Shown: positions 1 through 6,690, counted from the stretch's first letter. The stretch: DNA of 7,312 nt from CAZAQB01 sp964487155 (GCA_964487155.1 CAZAQB010000162.1:1-7312); one strand, 5' to 3'. The notes: a model not told the origin generated them from the letters alone. Translations and numbers: made by a program.

Positions 1-18
1 GGGCCTTCCCGAAGCCCC

Positions 19-46
19 CTGTGGGAGTCCCGCCCTCGGGGCGATT
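19..46 (+). repeat. REP-like palindromic element
   Basis: The sequence CTGTGGGAG is followed by a short GC-rich stem (CGCCC at 31-35, GGGCG at 39-43, loop TCG) and then GCGATT. A GTGGGAG head joined to a GC-rich palindrome ending in GCGAT is the usual layout of REP elements in pseudomonads and other Gammaproteobacteria, which are mobilised by RAYT-type transposases. It lies just past the end of a long operon, a typical REP site. Only one copy is in the window, so its repeat status in the genome is inferred. Confidence 0.5.
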
Positions 47-113
47 GGGCGTCGGGCAATGTCCCCGGGCTTCGATCGGCCGACCCGCTGAGACAGAGAC
101 ATAATCACGGTTT

Positions 114-143
114 TTCATCTGTGTTCATCCGCGTTCATCTGCG
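114..143 (+). repeat. Three tandem 10-base units, TTCATCTGYG-type intergenic repeat
   Basis: Three units stand head to tail: TTCATCTGTG (114-123), TTCATCCGCG (124-133) and TTCATCTGCG (134-143). They differ from one another at one to three positions. On the other strand this reads as GATGAACGCGGATGAACACAGATGAA. That matches a repeat I know from many environmental and metagenomic genomes (CAGATGAACACAGATGAA-type), often mistranslated as PQMNADE-like tails of spurious proteins. The period of 10 is not a multiple of 3 and the local base composition is less GC-rich than the genes, which argues against coding. Its function and mode of spread are unknown to me. Confidence 0.7.
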
Positions 144-178
144 GCTGGATTCTTGTCTCGTCTCCTGGCGTGCCCCGC

Positions 179-1162
179 TCAGGACGGGAAGAAGTCGATC
201 GAGTAGCGCACCGTCTCCACCGCCACGTCCTTGTCCGGGAAGCGCAGGCGCTTGACCCGCAGCGCGATCTTGCGCTCCAGGTCGTCGTCGCGCAGGTCGC
301 TCGCCACCACCTCCACGTCGGTGACCTCGCCACTGGGGGCGATGGTGAGCTCGACCACCACCTTGCCCTGCAGCGTGGGGTCGGTGCGCAGGGCGCGCCG
401 GTAGAGCCGGTCGAAGGCGCTCTTGTTGCGGTCGAAGACCAGGTGGATCTCCTCGTCGGTGCGTTCGGGCCGCCGGCCCTGGGCCCGCTCTTCCCGGCGC
501 CGGGCGGCGGCTTCCGCGGCCTGCTGGTCCACCGGGCTCTCCACCCGGCTGGTTTCCCGGTCGCGCAGGCCGGTGCCGCCGGTGTTGCGGCTCAGGGTGG
601 CGGTGTTGATGCCCCGGCTGGCGCCGCCCACGCCGGAGGTGATCAGCGAGCGCTGGTTGGGCCCGCCGCCGGCTGCCTGGCCGGCGTCGGAGAGCGGCGT
701 GCTGGGGGCCAGATCGTCGTCGGCCACCTCCCGCAGGTCCGCCAGCTCGTCGGCGAAGGCCAGCACGCCGGCGCTGGCGGCCCGATCCCGGGCCTGGGCG
801 GTGCGATCCGGTGCCGGCGCGGCGGGCTCCGGCTCGGGCTCCGGAGCCGGTGTGGGCTCCGGCGGTGGGGTCTCCTCCACCACTTCGGGCTCCGGCTCGG
901 GCACCGGTTCGGGTTCGGGCTCGGCCTGCTGCACCGGTGGTGGCGGCGGTGGTTGCCGGCGCTCCAGCATCAGCTTCGCTACCCGCGGCGGGACTTCCTG
1001 GAACTCCTGCTCGTCGCGCTCGATGGTGAGTTGCGGGATCAGCGCCGAGAACAGCGCCAGCACCAGCGCCGTGGCCGCCAGCACCCAGCGAAAGCGCTGT
1101 TCCTCGTCCTGGCGCTTGTTCCAGGGCAGGATCGGGGTGGGCTGCAGGGCGGCGGCGCGCAC
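179..1162 (-). CDS. TonB-like protein with AgmX/PglI C-terminal domain
   Basis: This 327-residue protein probably transmits motor force from the inner membrane across the periplasm. A short cytoplasmic N-terminus is followed by one membrane segment at about residues 26-44. Residues 68-118 form a Pro- and Glu-Pro-rich arm like that of TonB. A Gly/Ser/Thr-rich linker at about 170-205 (GVGGASRGINTATLSRNTGG) looks more conserved than a simple spacer. The C-terminal domain, about 236-327, has the AgmX/PglI signature: IHLVFDRNKSAFDRLYRRAL, then LQGKVVVELTIAPSGEV, and a final YSIDFFPS. The start is GTG, two bases after the TGA of the upstream gene, with AAGGAG at 1174-1179 eleven bases away. It is the last gene of the operon. 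Family knowledge links this domain to Myxococcus AgmX/GltJ and PglI/GltG gliding proteins; its partner here is unknown. No FHA or zinc-ribbon domain, as in the larger myxobacterial relatives, is present. Confidence 0.93.
   Translation of the reverse strand: MRAAALQPTPILPWNKRQDEEQRFRWVLAATALVLALFSALIPQLTIERDEQEFQEVPPRVAKLMLERRQPPPPPPVQQAEPEPEPVPEPEPEVVEETPPPEPTPAPEPEPEPAAPAPDRTAQARDRAASAGVLAFADELADLREVADDDLAPSTPLSDAGQAAGGGPNQRSLITSGVGGASRGINTATLSRNTGGTGLRDRETSRVESPVDQQAAEAAARRREERAQGRRPERTDEEIHLVFDRNKSAFDRLYRRALRTDPTLQGKVVVELTIAPSGEVTDVEVVASDLRDDDLERKIALRVKRLRFPDKDVAVETVRYSIDFFPS
809..961 (-). repeat. Low-complexity Pro/Glu-Pro coding repeat
   Basis: Inside the TonB-like gene, codons 68-118 run as a proline hexamer followed by many Glu-Pro dipeptides and TPAP-type spacers. 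The DNA is correspondingly repetitive (GGGCTCCGG- and GGTTCGGG-type units on the plus strand at about 825-925). Such arms are stiff and extended and are thought to help TonB-like proteins span the periplasm. The stretch is prone to slippage, so its length may vary between strains. Confidence 0.85.
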
Positions 1163-1164
1163 GC

Positions 1165-1671
1165 TCAGCTGTTCTCCTTGGCCGCCTTCTGCAGCACCGC
1201 CAGGGACACCTGACCGTAGCCGGCCCGGGTGCAGGTGGCCATGACCTTCTTCAGGATCTCGTAAGGGATGCTGCGGTCCCCCATCACCGTGACCTCACCC
1301 AGGGAGCCGCTGGGGTCCTGGATCTCGGCCAGGGCGCGCCCGGCGATGCGCTTCAAGGCGTCTTCCAGGGCGGGGATGATCAATGCGTCGGCGTCCCTTA
1401 CCTCGGCCAGCCGGGTCACGGCGTTGCCCTGCACCAGGATGTCGCTCCGGGTCACCATGACCACCACCGTCTCCCGGGGCTTGCGCTCGGCCACCGACTC
1501 CGGCAGCTGAACGGCCTTGGTGGAGGGCACCTCCTGCACCCCGGAATTCACCAGCAGGAAGAACACCAGGATGGTGAAGATGTCCATCATCGACACCAGG
1601 TACAGGGACGCCGGCCGGCGCCGCCCCTGGTGGCGCTGCATGCGCCGCAGCCGCCGCGAGGCGTGCTTCAT
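1165..1671 (-). CDS. ExbD/TolR-family motor subunit B (with canonical Asp)
   Basis: This 168-residue protein has the ExbD/TolR layout. A very basic cytoplasmic N-terminus (residues 5-19 rich in Arg) is followed by one membrane helix at about 22-42 and a periplasmic domain. The helix reads SLYLVSMMDIFTILVFFLL, with Asp30 at the position of the proton-carrying Asp of TolR (Asp23) and ExbD (Asp25). The periplasmic part ends with the usual ExbD motif, seen here as VTVMGDRSIPYEILKKVMAT followed by GYGQVSLAV. The ATG overlaps the TGA of the preceding ExbD-like gene (ATGA), with GGGAG six bases upstream at 1678-1682, so the two are probably translationally coupled. With the channel subunit it should form the proton-driven motor. 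It most resembles Myxococcus AglQ/AglS in role; I do not assign either name. Confidence 0.95.
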   Translation of the reverse strand: MKHASRRLRRMQRHQGRRRPASLYLVSMMDIFTILVFFLLVNSGVQEVPSTKAVQLPESVAERKPRETVVVMVTRSDILVQGNAVTRLAEVRDADALIIPALEDALKRIAGRALAEIQDPSGSLGEVTVMGDRSIPYEILKKVMATCTRAGYGQVSLAVLQKAAKENS

Positions 1672-2177
1672 CCGCCGCTCCCGGGCGCCGGCGCGTCACC
1701 GATGGAGATGTCCGGAAACAGGGCGTGGCGCACGATGCGCCCGTCCACCTGTTGCGGGGCGACCCGCACCGTGTCCATCACCGAGACTACGTGCTCGTAG
1801 GCGATGTCCGGCTCCAGCAGAATGGTGGCCTCGGTCTTGTCCGGGTACTGCTGCTTGACCTTGGAGAGCTTCTCCGCGAGGCCCGCCAGGTCGTAGCCGG
1901 ACGCATTGTTCTCCACCCGCATCAGCACACCCGCCTCGCGGCCGCCCACCTCGATGCGGTCCTTGCGCACGATCACTTCCAGGTCCAGCACGGGAGACTG
2001 CACCTCGCCGGCCTGCTGGCTGCCGGGCAGGTTCAGCTGCAGGATGGTGATGCGCGAGAACACCGCCATCACCAGCAGGAACGGCACCAGCACCACCATC
2101 AGGTTGAGGAAGGCGGTGACGTTGAGCTCGGCCATTTCCTTCTGGCGGCCGGCCCGCCGGGCCATGCGGCGTCTCAT
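1668..2177 (-). CDS. ExbD/TolR-family motor subunit A (Asn in place of the key Asp)
   Basis: This 169-residue protein has a basic N-terminus, one membrane helix at about 20-41 and a periplasmic domain. Its entry into the helix, ELNVTAFLNLMVVLVPFLLV, aligns cleanly with ExbD (INVTPFIDVML) and TolR. The residue at the proton-carrying Asp is Asn25 (codon AAC, 2103-2105). It should therefore not carry protons itself and probably pairs with the Asp-bearing ExbD-like protein encoded next. The periplasmic domain holds EATILLEPDIAYEHVVSVMD and ends ALFPDISIGDAPAP, a tail unlike short TolR proteins. Start ATG at 2177 overlaps the upstream TGA (ATGA), with GGAGAAGG at 2185-2192, seven bases away. Met5 and Met15 are possible later starts but have no better signal. 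Confidence 0.93.
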   Translation of the reverse strand: MRRRMARRAGRQKEMAELNVTAFLNLMVVLVPFLLVMAVFSRITILQLNLPGSQQAGEVQSPVLDLEVIVRKDRIEVGGREAGVLMRVENNASGYDLAGLAEKLSKVKQQYPDKTEATILLEPDIAYEHVVSVMDTVRVAPQQVDGRIVRHALFPDISIGDAPAPGSGG

Positions 2178-2824
2178 GCCCGGGCCTTCTCCACCCGGCG
2201 GTCCATGATGATGTTGGCGAGCCGCACCGAGGCCATCTCCAGGCTGTCCACGACCTCGGTGGCCTTGGTCTGCAGCACCGAGTGCACCAGCAGCAGCGGG
2301 ATGCCCACCATCAGGCCGAAGGCGGTGGTGTTCATGGCCAGGGAGATGCTCGCCGAGAGCATGTCAGCCTTCTCGGCGGGGTTGGCCTCGGCCACGGCGG
2401 TGAACGCCTGGATCAGGCCGATGATGGTGCCGAGCAGGCCCAGCAGGGTGGCGATGTTGGCCAGGGTGGCCAGGTAGTGGGTGCGCTTCTCCAGGCGCGG
2501 AATGGCCTCCATGAGGCCTTCCTCCATGGCCATCTCCACGTCGTCCCGGCGCCGGGCGGTGGCCAGCCGGCCGAGGCCGTAGTTGAGCACCCGCGCCACC
2601 GTGGCCCGGGACTTGGTGCTCCACTCGTTGGCTTCCCGGAAGCGGCCCGCCTGCACCAGGGGCAGCAGGTGGTTCCAGGCCCGGCGGTTGCTGGTGGCAG
2701 CCACCGTCAGGAACATCCAGCGCTCCACGGCGATGGCCAGGCCCAGGCACAGCACCACGACGATCGGGTACATGAACACCCCGCCGCCCTGGAAGAACTC
2801 GATGATGGTTTCGTACATCTGCAT
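2174..2824 (-). CDS. MotA/TolQ/ExbB-family proton channel subunit
   Basis: This 216-residue inner-membrane protein has three predicted helices, at about 15-35, 118-142 and 162-184, with a large cytoplasmic loop between the first two. That is the TolQ/ExbB topology and a normal length. The second helix reads ATLLGLLGTIIGLIQAF, the family signature, with Thr133 where ExbB has Thr148. The third reads MNTTAFGLMVGIPLLLVHS, with Thr167 aligned to ExbB Thr181. These residues line the proton path. In known systems five such subunits surround an ExbD pair. The ATG at 2824 follows a GAGGG at 2834-2838 and a GAGG at 2829-2832, so it is favoured over Met3. Two ExbD-like genes follow, as in Myxococcus aglR-type loci. 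The substrate or partner driven by the motor is not revealed. Confidence 0.96.
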   Translation of the reverse strand: MQMYETIIEFFQGGGVFMYPIVVVLCLGLAIAVERWMFLTVAATSNRRAWNHLLPLVQAGRFREANEWSTKSRATVARVLNYGLGRLATARRRDDVEMAMEEGLMEAIPRLEKRTHYLATLANIATLLGLLGTIIGLIQAFTAVAEANPAEKADMLSASISLAMNTTAFGLMVGIPLLLVHSVLQTKATEVVDSLEMASVRLANIIMDRRVEKARA

Positions 2825-2838
2825 GCTGCCTCACCCTC

Positions 2839-2895
2839 TCAGGGTTTGATGCGCCGCTTGAGGTCGGCCTGCGCCTTGGGAGGCGTCACCGGACC
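2839..2895 (-). other. In-frame coding-like continuation after a TAG stop
   Basis: Just after the TAG that ends the small secreted gene, the same frame stays open for 18 more codons (GPVTPPKAQADLKRRIKP) and closes with TGA at 2839-2841. Fifteen of the 18 third positions are G or C, against 13 first and 10 second positions, the pattern expected of coding DNA in this genome. If translated, the gene would end 14 bases before the channel-subunit ATG, in keeping with the tight packing elsewhere. Whether it is expressed, by readthrough, or is the remnant of a longer gene is not known. Confidence 0.45.
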
Positions 2896-3186
2896 CTACC
2901 GGCCGTTGATAAGACTCTCGTAATGCAGTTCCCGCCGGAACACTTCGGGGTCCACCGGCGCCAGCACGTCGGTGCCCAGGTCGGTGTCGGGACCGACGCT
3001 GCCCGCTGCCAGCTCCGAGGACTTCCAGGGCACGATGTACAGCGCCCGCGGCGCCTCCTTGCTGCCGAAGATGGAAATGCCCCCCAGCTCACGCACCTGG
3101 CTTCGCTCCTGCTGGGCGCTGGCCGCTGCGCTCAGCAGCAACATGATCAAGGCTGCGGCAGGCGCCGCGTGACATCGGCGATCCAT
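2896..3186 (-). CDS. Small secreted (periplasmic) protein of unknown function
   Basis: This 96-residue protein starts with a signal peptide: two Arg, then AAALIMLLLSAAASA, with likely cleavage after Ala24. The mature part has about 72 residues and includes RELGGISIFGSKEAPRALYI, then VPWKSSEL, and near the end DPEVFRRELHYESLI. I have an impression of similar proteins beside TolQ/ExbD genes in related loci, but know no function or family name. Start ATG at 3186 is chosen because GAGGTGGAG (3189-3197) lies just upstream, with GAGG seven bases away; a longer GTG frame from 3279 lacks a signal peptide at its end. The gene overlaps the TPR lipoprotein by 40 bases, implying translational coupling. 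It ends in TAG, the only non-TGA stop among the genes here, and may be shortened; see the adjoining entry. Confidence 0.82.
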   Translation of the reverse strand: MDRRCHAAPAAALIMLLLSAAASAQQERSQVRELGGISIFGSKEAPRALYIVPWKSSELAAGSVGPDTDLGTDVLAPVDPEVFRRELHYESLINGR

Positions 3187-3764
3187 AGCTCCACCTCGGG
3201 GTCGGCCTCGGCGGCCAGTTCCTGGTAGCGCCGGTAGTGTTGCAGGGCGCATTCCAGGTCGTGGATGTAGAGTTCGCACAGCATGCCCAGGTTGACGTGG
3301 GCATCGGCGTAGTCCGGGTCAGCCGCCAGGGCCTCGCGGTAGGCGGCGGCGGCGTCCTGGAAGCGCCCGGCCTGGCGGTACAGCACGCCCAGCTGGTTGA
3401 GCACCACCGGCTGCTGCGGCGCCAGTTCCGCGGCCCGCTCCAGGGCGGCGCGGCCGGCCTGCGGGTCGCCGCTGCGCGCCAGGGCGATGCCCAGGTTGGC
3501 ATGGACCCCCGCCAGGGCGTCATTGTCTTCGATGATGCCTTGAAAGGTTGTGATCGCCGCCGCGAAATCCCCGCCGCGAAGCTGGGCCAGGCCGGCCTCG
3601 AAGCGCTGCGCCAGGACCAGGTCCACGGTGGCTTCCGGCGCCGTGGCCTGGGGCTCCGGCGCCGGCGCCGTGGCGCAGCCGGCCAGGAGCAGCAGCGCCA
3701 GCAGCACAGCGGCCGCGGGGCCGGCGGCAGAAAGCACTCGGGGGTTGGCGGCAGGCCGGCTCAT
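3147..3764 (-). CDS. Small TPR lipoprotein, GltE/AglT-like
   Basis: This 205-residue lipoprotein has a signal sequence with hydrophobic core AAAVLLALLLLAGC; Cys30 in the lipobox LAGC is the lipidation site. The residue after it is Ala, not Asp, so sorting to the outer membrane is expected by E. coli rules. A Pro/Ala-rich linker runs to about residue 47. Four TPR units follow, at about 51-82, 83-116, 117-150 and 151-184; the third (VVLNQLGVLYRQAGRFQDAA) is near consensus. The last is less typical (NLGMLCELYIHDLECALQHY). TPRs bind other proteins, so a scaffold role at the outer membrane is likely. Size and context recall Myxococcus AglT/GltE; this is an inference. The start lies four bases after the upstream TGA; the nearest purine-rich site (GGAGG, 3780-3784) is 15 bases off, so initiation may rely on coupling. 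Confidence 0.9.
   Translation of the reverse strand: MSRPAANPRVLSAAGPAAAVLLALLLLAGCATAPAPEPQATAPEATVDLVLAQRFEAGLAQLRGGDFAAAITTFQGIIEDNDALAGVHANLGIALARSGDPQAGRAALERAAELAPQQPVVLNQLGVLYRQAGRFQDAAAAYREALAADPDYADAHVNLGMLCELYIHDLECALQHYRRYQELAAEADPEVELWIADVTRRLPQP
3189..3197 (-). promoter_or_regulatory. Ribosome binding site that decides the small secreted gene's start
   Basis: GAGGTGGAG on the minus strand lies within the end of the upstream TPR lipoprotein gene. Its GAGG core is seven bases from the ATG at 3186. This supports the internal ATG, which gives a clean signal peptide, over the GTG at 3279. Confidence 0.7.
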
Positions 3765-3768
3765 GGTG

Positions 3769-6690
3769 TCAGTTGAGGGCCTCCACCAGGTCGTCGGCCC
3801 GTTCGGACTTGGCGTAGCGCACCGGCAGCAGCCGGGCCAGCTGGTCGAAGCTGCGCTGCACCCACGGGTCGTAGACGCCGTCGGCGGTGCGCCCGGCGTT
3901 CACCTGGTGGATCTCGATGGCCTTCTCCTCGAAGGGGAAGGCCTGTTCCTCCAGCAGGATCTCGTACTGTTCCAGGGCCTCGCCGTCCAGGTCCGAGGGC
4001 CGCTCGGAATCCAGCAGGGCCTGGCTGAAGTCGAAGTACAGCGAGGCCAGCCGGAAGGTGGCCTCGGTGGTGACGCCGGCGACCCCGTAGCGGGCGGCGC
4101 CGCGATAGGCGGCCAGGGCCTCCTCCAGGTAGGTCTTCTTGCGCTTCAGGTTGTCGCGGATCGGGGCGCGCAGCGCGACCTGCGCGTAGCGCTCCCGGGC
4201 GGCGTCCGCCAGGGCCATGCTGGACCGGGCGGCCAGGAAGGCGGTGCGCGGGCTGCGCTGGGCCTCGGTGGCCGCGCGCTCAGCGGCCACCAGCTCGCGC
4301 AGCACCTGCAGCCGGGCTTCGGGGTCGTCGGCCTCGGCGTGCAGCTCCGCCAGGGTCCAGCGGGCCTCGCTGGCGGGTTCCAGGGGCTGGGGGAACTCCG
4401 CCACCCGCCGTTCCAGGGCCTCCACCGCGTCCGCCAGCCGGCCCTGCTCCCGGTACAGCTCGGCGGCCTGTTCCAGGGCGGCCCGGCGCCACTCCAGCGG
4501 GTAGTCGGCACCGCCCATGCGCCGGAACTCGCCGGCGGCGGCCAGGCCGCGGCCGTCGCGCAGGTAGGCATTGGCCAGGCGCCGGGTGACCTCCGGCTGC
4601 AGGTCGCTGTCGGGGTGGTCCCGGCGCAGCGCGGTGAGGATGGGGATGGCCTCGCCCCAGGCCTCCAGGCCCAGCAGCACGGCGGCGGCGTCGAAGCGGG
4701 CGGTGGGCACGATGGGGGCCTCCGCCACGCGCTTGCCCACCCGCAGGAAGTCGGCCACCGCCTCGCGGGGCTCGCCGGCCTCCCGGTGGGCCTCGCCTTG
4801 CTGGTAGATGGCGGCGGCGAGCCGGGTGCGCAGCGCGTCGCGCTGATCCGACTCCGGCGCGCTCATGTCCAGCACGCCGGCGTAGTCGGCCTCGGCCTCG
4901 GCGTACTCCGCCAGGTCGAAGCGGGCGTGGGCGCGGGTCAGCAGCGCGGTGCGGCGCAGCGCCACCGGCGCCTCGGGATAGCGCTCCAGAAGCTGGGCGG
5001 CGGCATCCCGGGCCGGCTCCAGGTCGCCGGCGTGGTAGAAATCCTCCGCGGAGCGGGTCAGCACGGCGGGGGCCTCCGGGTGGTCCGGGAATCGCTCGGC
5101 GAAGCGCAGCCCGGCGCGGGTGGCATTGGCGACCCAGTTGCCGCGCTGGGCCTGCGGGCCGGCATCGGCCTGGCGGCGCAGGGCCAGCACCGTGGCATAA
5201 CCCGCCTCCGCCGCCCGGGGGTGGGTCTGATACTCGTAGGCGGTGCGCTGGTACTGCTGGGCCGCCTCGGCGAAGCGCTCGGTTTCGAACAGCAACTCCG
5301 CCAGCAGGAAGTTCATCTGCGGGGTGCGCACGCCCTCGGGGAAGGAGGCGATGTACTCCCGGTACCACTGCTCCGCCCGGGTGAAGGTGTCGGCGTCGCC
5401 GTCCGCCTGGGCCTCGGCGTGGTAATGGCTGGCCAGCTCGCGGAGGTTCTCCTCGATGGCGGCCACCGCCTCGGTGTGGTCCGCCCGGCGGCGCTCCGCC
5501 CAGAACGCCGTGGCCAGGCCGTAGTCGCGCACCAGGGCCTGCTTGGTCTGCAGGGCCTCGGAGGGGAAGCCCGCCTTCTCGAAGGCCTCCACGGCGGACA
5601 CCAGGAACAGCGGCGCCCGGTCGTGGCCGGGATTCTCGGTGACGAAGGCGTTGAAGGTGGCGGCGGCGTCGCTGAAGCGTTCCTTCTCCAGGTAGAAGCC
5701 GCCCAGCGCCTGGTAGACCCGGTCCTGGAAGGGGATGTCCGGATGCCGCTCGAAATAGTCCGCCACCGCCGGCGGCCCGCCCTGGTAGGAGAACACCAGG
5801 CTCACCGCCCGGAGGGTGTCGGAGAGGCGCTCGCGGCGCGCCTCGGGCAGATAGGCGGGGTTCACCTGGCCCATGGCGGTCTCGGAGCCGTACAGGGCGA
5901 GGAACGGCTCCAGGGACTCCTCCAGCCGCCCCCGTTTGAACAGCGACCAGCCGCGCTTGTAGCGGGCATGCTCCTGGAACTGTCCCTCGCCCCGGTCCAG
6001 CACCGCCCGGTAGGCCGCCTCGGCGGGCCCGAACTCGCCGGCGGAGAAGAACGCCTCGCCACGCCGGAACTGCGCCTCGACGTAGTAGGGGGAGCCGGGG
6101 TGATCCTCCACCAGCTGCGCCAGGGTCGCCAGGGCGTCCTCGCGGCGCCCGTTGTACTCGTAGGCCCGGGCCAGCTGGTAGAGGACCTGGTCCCGGGGGG
6201 CGTTATTGATGCCCTCGGCGGTCTGCCGGCGGTAGACGCGGATCGGCGCCGACGACTCGCTCTGGGCGTCGGCGCGCGACTCGACGGGGCGCAGCGGCCG
6301 GCCCCGGCGCGCCTCCAGCGGGCGGTCCGCGTTCCAGCGGGTCTTCTCCTCCAGCAGGCGTTCGTAGAGCCGGATGACCTCGTCGGGAACCAGGGGTTCG
6401 TCCAGCGCCGCCTCGCCGGCCGCCTCGGCGTCCGCCGCCTGCTCCAGGCCCAGGTCCGCCAGCCGGCGCAGGGCCTCTTCCCGGGCCTCTCCGGCCGGGT
6501 CGGTGTTCAGGTACTGCCGATACAGGTCGGCGGCGGCGCGCCGGTCCGCCGGGAGCGGGGCGTCGCGGTCCACCTGCACCGGCGTCTTCAGCAGGGCGCC
6601 GACACTGTTGGGCGCGGGCTGCTCGTCGCGCACGCTGCAGCCGGCCAGCGCCACCCCAAGCAGGGCCAGGCTCAGCCAGCGGCGGTTCAT
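3769..6690 (-). CDS. Large TPR-repeat lipoprotein
   Basis: This 973-residue protein begins MNRRWLSLALLGVALAGC, a lipoprotein signal with lipobox LAGC and Cys18; Ser19 follows, so outer-membrane sorting is expected. Almost the whole mature chain is helical TPR or TPR-like repeat, clear at about 165-270 (VLYQLARAYEYNGRREDALA, then AQFRRGEAFFSAGEFGPAEA), 320-390, 440-500, 535-610 and 660-770. The C-terminus, about 850-965, differs and looks like a dedicated module: YLEEALAAYRGAARYGVAGV, then LASLYFDFSQALL, EQYEILLEEQAFPFEEKAIE and WVQRSFDQLARLLPVRY. I recall this ending in TPR proteins of similar operons. A scaffold that reaches through the periplasm and binds other parts of the complex is likely. 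Its ATG overlaps the upstream TGA (ATGA) and has only a G-rich, weak ribosome site, again suggesting coupling. Similarity in kind to Myxococcus Glt TPR proteins is likely, but one-to-one orthology is not shown. Confidence 0.92.
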   Translation of the reverse strand: MNRRWLSLALLGVALAGCSVRDEQPAPNSVGALLKTPVQVDRDAPLPADRRAAADLYRQYLNTDPAGEAREEALRRLADLGLEQAADAEAAGEAALDEPLVPDEVIRLYERLLEEKTRWNADRPLEARRGRPLRPVESRADAQSESSAPIRVYRRQTAEGINNAPRDQVLYQLARAYEYNGRREDALATLAQLVEDHPGSPYYVEAQFRRGEAFFSAGEFGPAEAAYRAVLDRGEGQFQEHARYKRGWSLFKRGRLEESLEPFLALYGSETAMGQVNPAYLPEARRERLSDTLRAVSLVFSYQGGPPAVADYFERHPDIPFQDRVYQALGGFYLEKERFSDAAATFNAFVTENPGHDRAPLFLVSAVEAFEKAGFPSEALQTKQALVRDYGLATAFWAERRRADHTEAVAAIEENLRELASHYHAEAQADGDADTFTRAEQWYREYIASFPEGVRTPQMNFLLAELLFETERFAEAAQQYQRTAYEYQTHPRAAEAGYATVLALRRQADAGPQAQRGNWVANATRAGLRFAERFPDHPEAPAVLTRSAEDFYHAGDLEPARDAAAQLLERYPEAPVALRRTALLTRAHARFDLAEYAEAEADYAGVLDMSAPESDQRDALRTRLAAAIYQQGEAHREAGEPREAVADFLRVGKRVAEAPIVPTARFDAAAVLLGLEAWGEAIPILTALRRDHPDSDLQPEVTRRLANAYLRDGRGLAAAGEFRRMGGADYPLEWRRAALEQAAELYREQGRLADAVEALERRVAEFPQPLEPASEARWTLAELHAEADDPEARLQVLRELVAAERAATEAQRSPRTAFLAARSSMALADAARERYAQVALRAPIRDNLKRKKTYLEEALAAYRGAARYGVAGVTTEATFRLASLYFDFSQALLDSERPSDLDGEALEQYEILLEEQAFPFEEKAIEIHQVNAGRTADGVYDPWVQRSFDQLARLLPVRYAKSERADDLVEALN

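Larger units (their letters stand above)
1..178. other. Intergenic region downstream of the operon
   Basis: This stretch follows the last gene of the operon and holds no reading frame I would call a gene. It contains a small hairpin cut by the window edge (bases 1-17, CTTC and GAAG arms around CC), a REP-like element near 19-46 and a tandem 10-base repeat at 114-143. I see no stem followed by a T-run on the minus strand, so no intrinsic terminator can be named for the operon. The T-run at 111-115 lies on the plus strand and has no stem before it. Confidence 0.6.

Noticed and set aside
76..115. Possible intrinsic terminator using the GGTTTTT run
   Set aside because: The T-run is on the strand opposite to the operon and no stable stem directly precedes it.
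115..333. Short minus-strand frame ending in PQMNADEHR
   Set aside because: Its end is the translated 10-base repeat and the rest is an out-of-frame reading of the AgmX domain. Such tails are common annotation artefacts.
809..961. Repetitive GGGCTC/GGTTCG DNA as a CRISPR or other independent repeat array
   Set aside because: The periodicity follows Glu-Pro codons within the TonB-like gene and has no spacers.
170..1213. Plus-strand open frame across the TonB-like gene
   Set aside because: It is a shadow of the minus-strand gene, whose membrane segment, Pro-rich arm and AgmX domain are unmistakable.
179..2824. Ordinary Tol-Pal or ExbBD-TonB iron-uptake locus
   Set aside because: There are two divergent ExbD-like genes, an AgmX-type C-terminal domain instead of a TolA or TonB one, TPR lipoproteins upstream, and no tolB, pal, ybgF-like or receptor gene.
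2896..3279. Longer version of the small secreted protein starting at GTG 3279
   Set aside because: It would bury the signal peptide after 31 Arg/Pro-rich residues and overlap the upstream gene by 133 bases. The ATG at 3186 has a good ribosome site.
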